Source: Didymodactylos carnosus (Eukaryota; Rotifera; Eurotatoria; Philodinida; Philodinidae). Taken from it: DNA of 20,605 bases. The DNA is taken from the NCBI GenBank assembly GCA_905250885.1, contig CAJNOQ010003330.1:1-20605 (forward strand). Direction: 5' to 3'. The notes under the pieces were generated by a model that was given only the letters and a program-made list of their open reading frames with translations, had not been told where the DNA came from and did not search any database. Within the stretch, counting starts at the first letter, position 1; each line of letters starts with the position of its first letter. A program made the translations under genes and the position numbers. Below are positions 20,278-20,605 of this stretch, in pieces.

Positions 20278-20493
20278 GAGTTAACTTTTGTAGCGTAAAC
20301 GTAGCCGGTTGTTTCCCGCTAGCCGTCAATTTTTCCCATCAAAAATGGCCGCCGTCACACGTATAAAAGAGGAAAAGAATAAATTGATCAATTTTTTTAA
20401 AGCTAGTTCGTTTTTATTCTTTTCTTTTAGAAATTTCTATTTTATATATATTATCATGAGAGATGAGATTAAAGTTAAATATCTGATGCGTCT
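20278..20493 (+). promoter_or_regulatory. Putative promoter and leader of the gene starting at 20494
   Basis: A TATA-like box, TATAAAA at 20362-20368, lies about 130 bases upstream of the ATG at 20494. A pyrimidine-rich acceptor-like TTTTCTTTTAG ends at 20430. After it, a 13-codon upstream frame (20456-20497) ends with a TGA that overlaps the next ATG as ATGA. The arrangement looks like a gene start rather than the inside of an RPB2 intron, but each element could arise by chance in AT-rich DNA. Confidence 0.35.
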
Positions 20494-20605
20494 ATGACGA
20501 CGAGTGGTGCTTTAATCAATTCGGCAATGGCAACGACAACAAATTCACTAATAATGAATAACTATCTTTCATACGAACCATTTGTTGACGAGTCATTCAA
20601 ACTCG
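20494..20605 (+). CDS. Start of an unidentified gene, cut by the window end
   Basis: An open frame runs from ATG 20494 to the last base (37 codons plus one base). It reads MTTSGALINSAMATTTNSL and then continues with NNYLSYEPFVDESFKL. It matches nothing in RPB2. The Ser/Thr/Asn-rich start followed by a more structured stretch resembles a protein N-terminus, but I do not recognise the family. It could also be an exon nested in a long RPB2 intron. The frame is short, so it could be accidental. Confidence 0.4.
   Translation, partial: MTTSGALINSAMATTTNSLIMNNYLSYEPFVDESFKL

Noticed and set aside
20123..20329. Minus-strand frame over the right arm of the foldback element
   Set aside because: It lies in the inverted repeat, does not persist in the matching left arm, and resembles no transposase.

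Overview
The window is nuclear DNA from a eukaryote, most likely a small invertebrate animal. It is AT-rich, every recognisable gene is split by GT-AG introns (many only 52-90 bp), and the proteins are animal-type housekeeping or signalling proteins. The compact introns, abundant short foldback elements, an alternative NADH dehydrogenase, and splice-acceptor-like sites just upstream of start codons together suggest a rotifer such as a bdelloid. That assignment is inference. There are no bacterial operons, CRISPR arrays or rRNA genes.

Layout, left to right. Bases 1-1945 are non-coding and repeat-bearing. On the minus strand lie two genes in tandem, both for mRNA-decay factors: LSM1 (4283-5223, 4 exons, 141 aa) and, 315 bp downstream of it, a PAN2-like gene (1946-3967, 8 exons, 493 aa). 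The PAN2-like gene encodes only the WD40 propeller and the start of the PAN3-binding linker; the pseudo-hydrolase and exonuclease domains are absent. Bases 5224-9783 hold no supported gene. They contain a foldback element (about 7606-9240) whose right arm is interrupted by a 558-bp hAT-like element with its own 8-bp target-site duplication. On the plus strand, 9784-11521 is a 4-exon gene for a 471-aa putatively N-myristoylated, raftlin-like protein. A 416-bp hAT-type MITE with an exact 8-bp target duplication follows at 12193-12608. It lies just beyond the 3' end of a minus-strand 8-exon gene (12707-15553, 658 aa) for a mitochondrial type II (rotenone-insensitive) NADH dehydrogenase with degenerate EF-hands. 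After 1.3 kb of divergent intergenic DNA, the plus strand carries five exons of RPB2, the second-largest subunit of RNA polymerase II (16860-19640). The RPB2 reading stops after about 417 residues, roughly a third of the protein. It is followed by a 609-bp near-perfect inverted repeat, a TATA-like box and the start of an unrelated open reading frame that runs off the window.

Functionally, the genes cover RNA synthesis (RPB2), mRNA decay (LSM1, PAN2-like), respiration (NDH-2) and membrane-raft signalling (raftlin-like). The most unusual features are the catalytic-domain-less PAN2 next to LSM1, the animal NDH-2, the RPB2 fragment ending at a foldback element, and the nested transposons. All splice models were built by eye. 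Exon phases close exactly in each complete gene, which is the main evidence for them.
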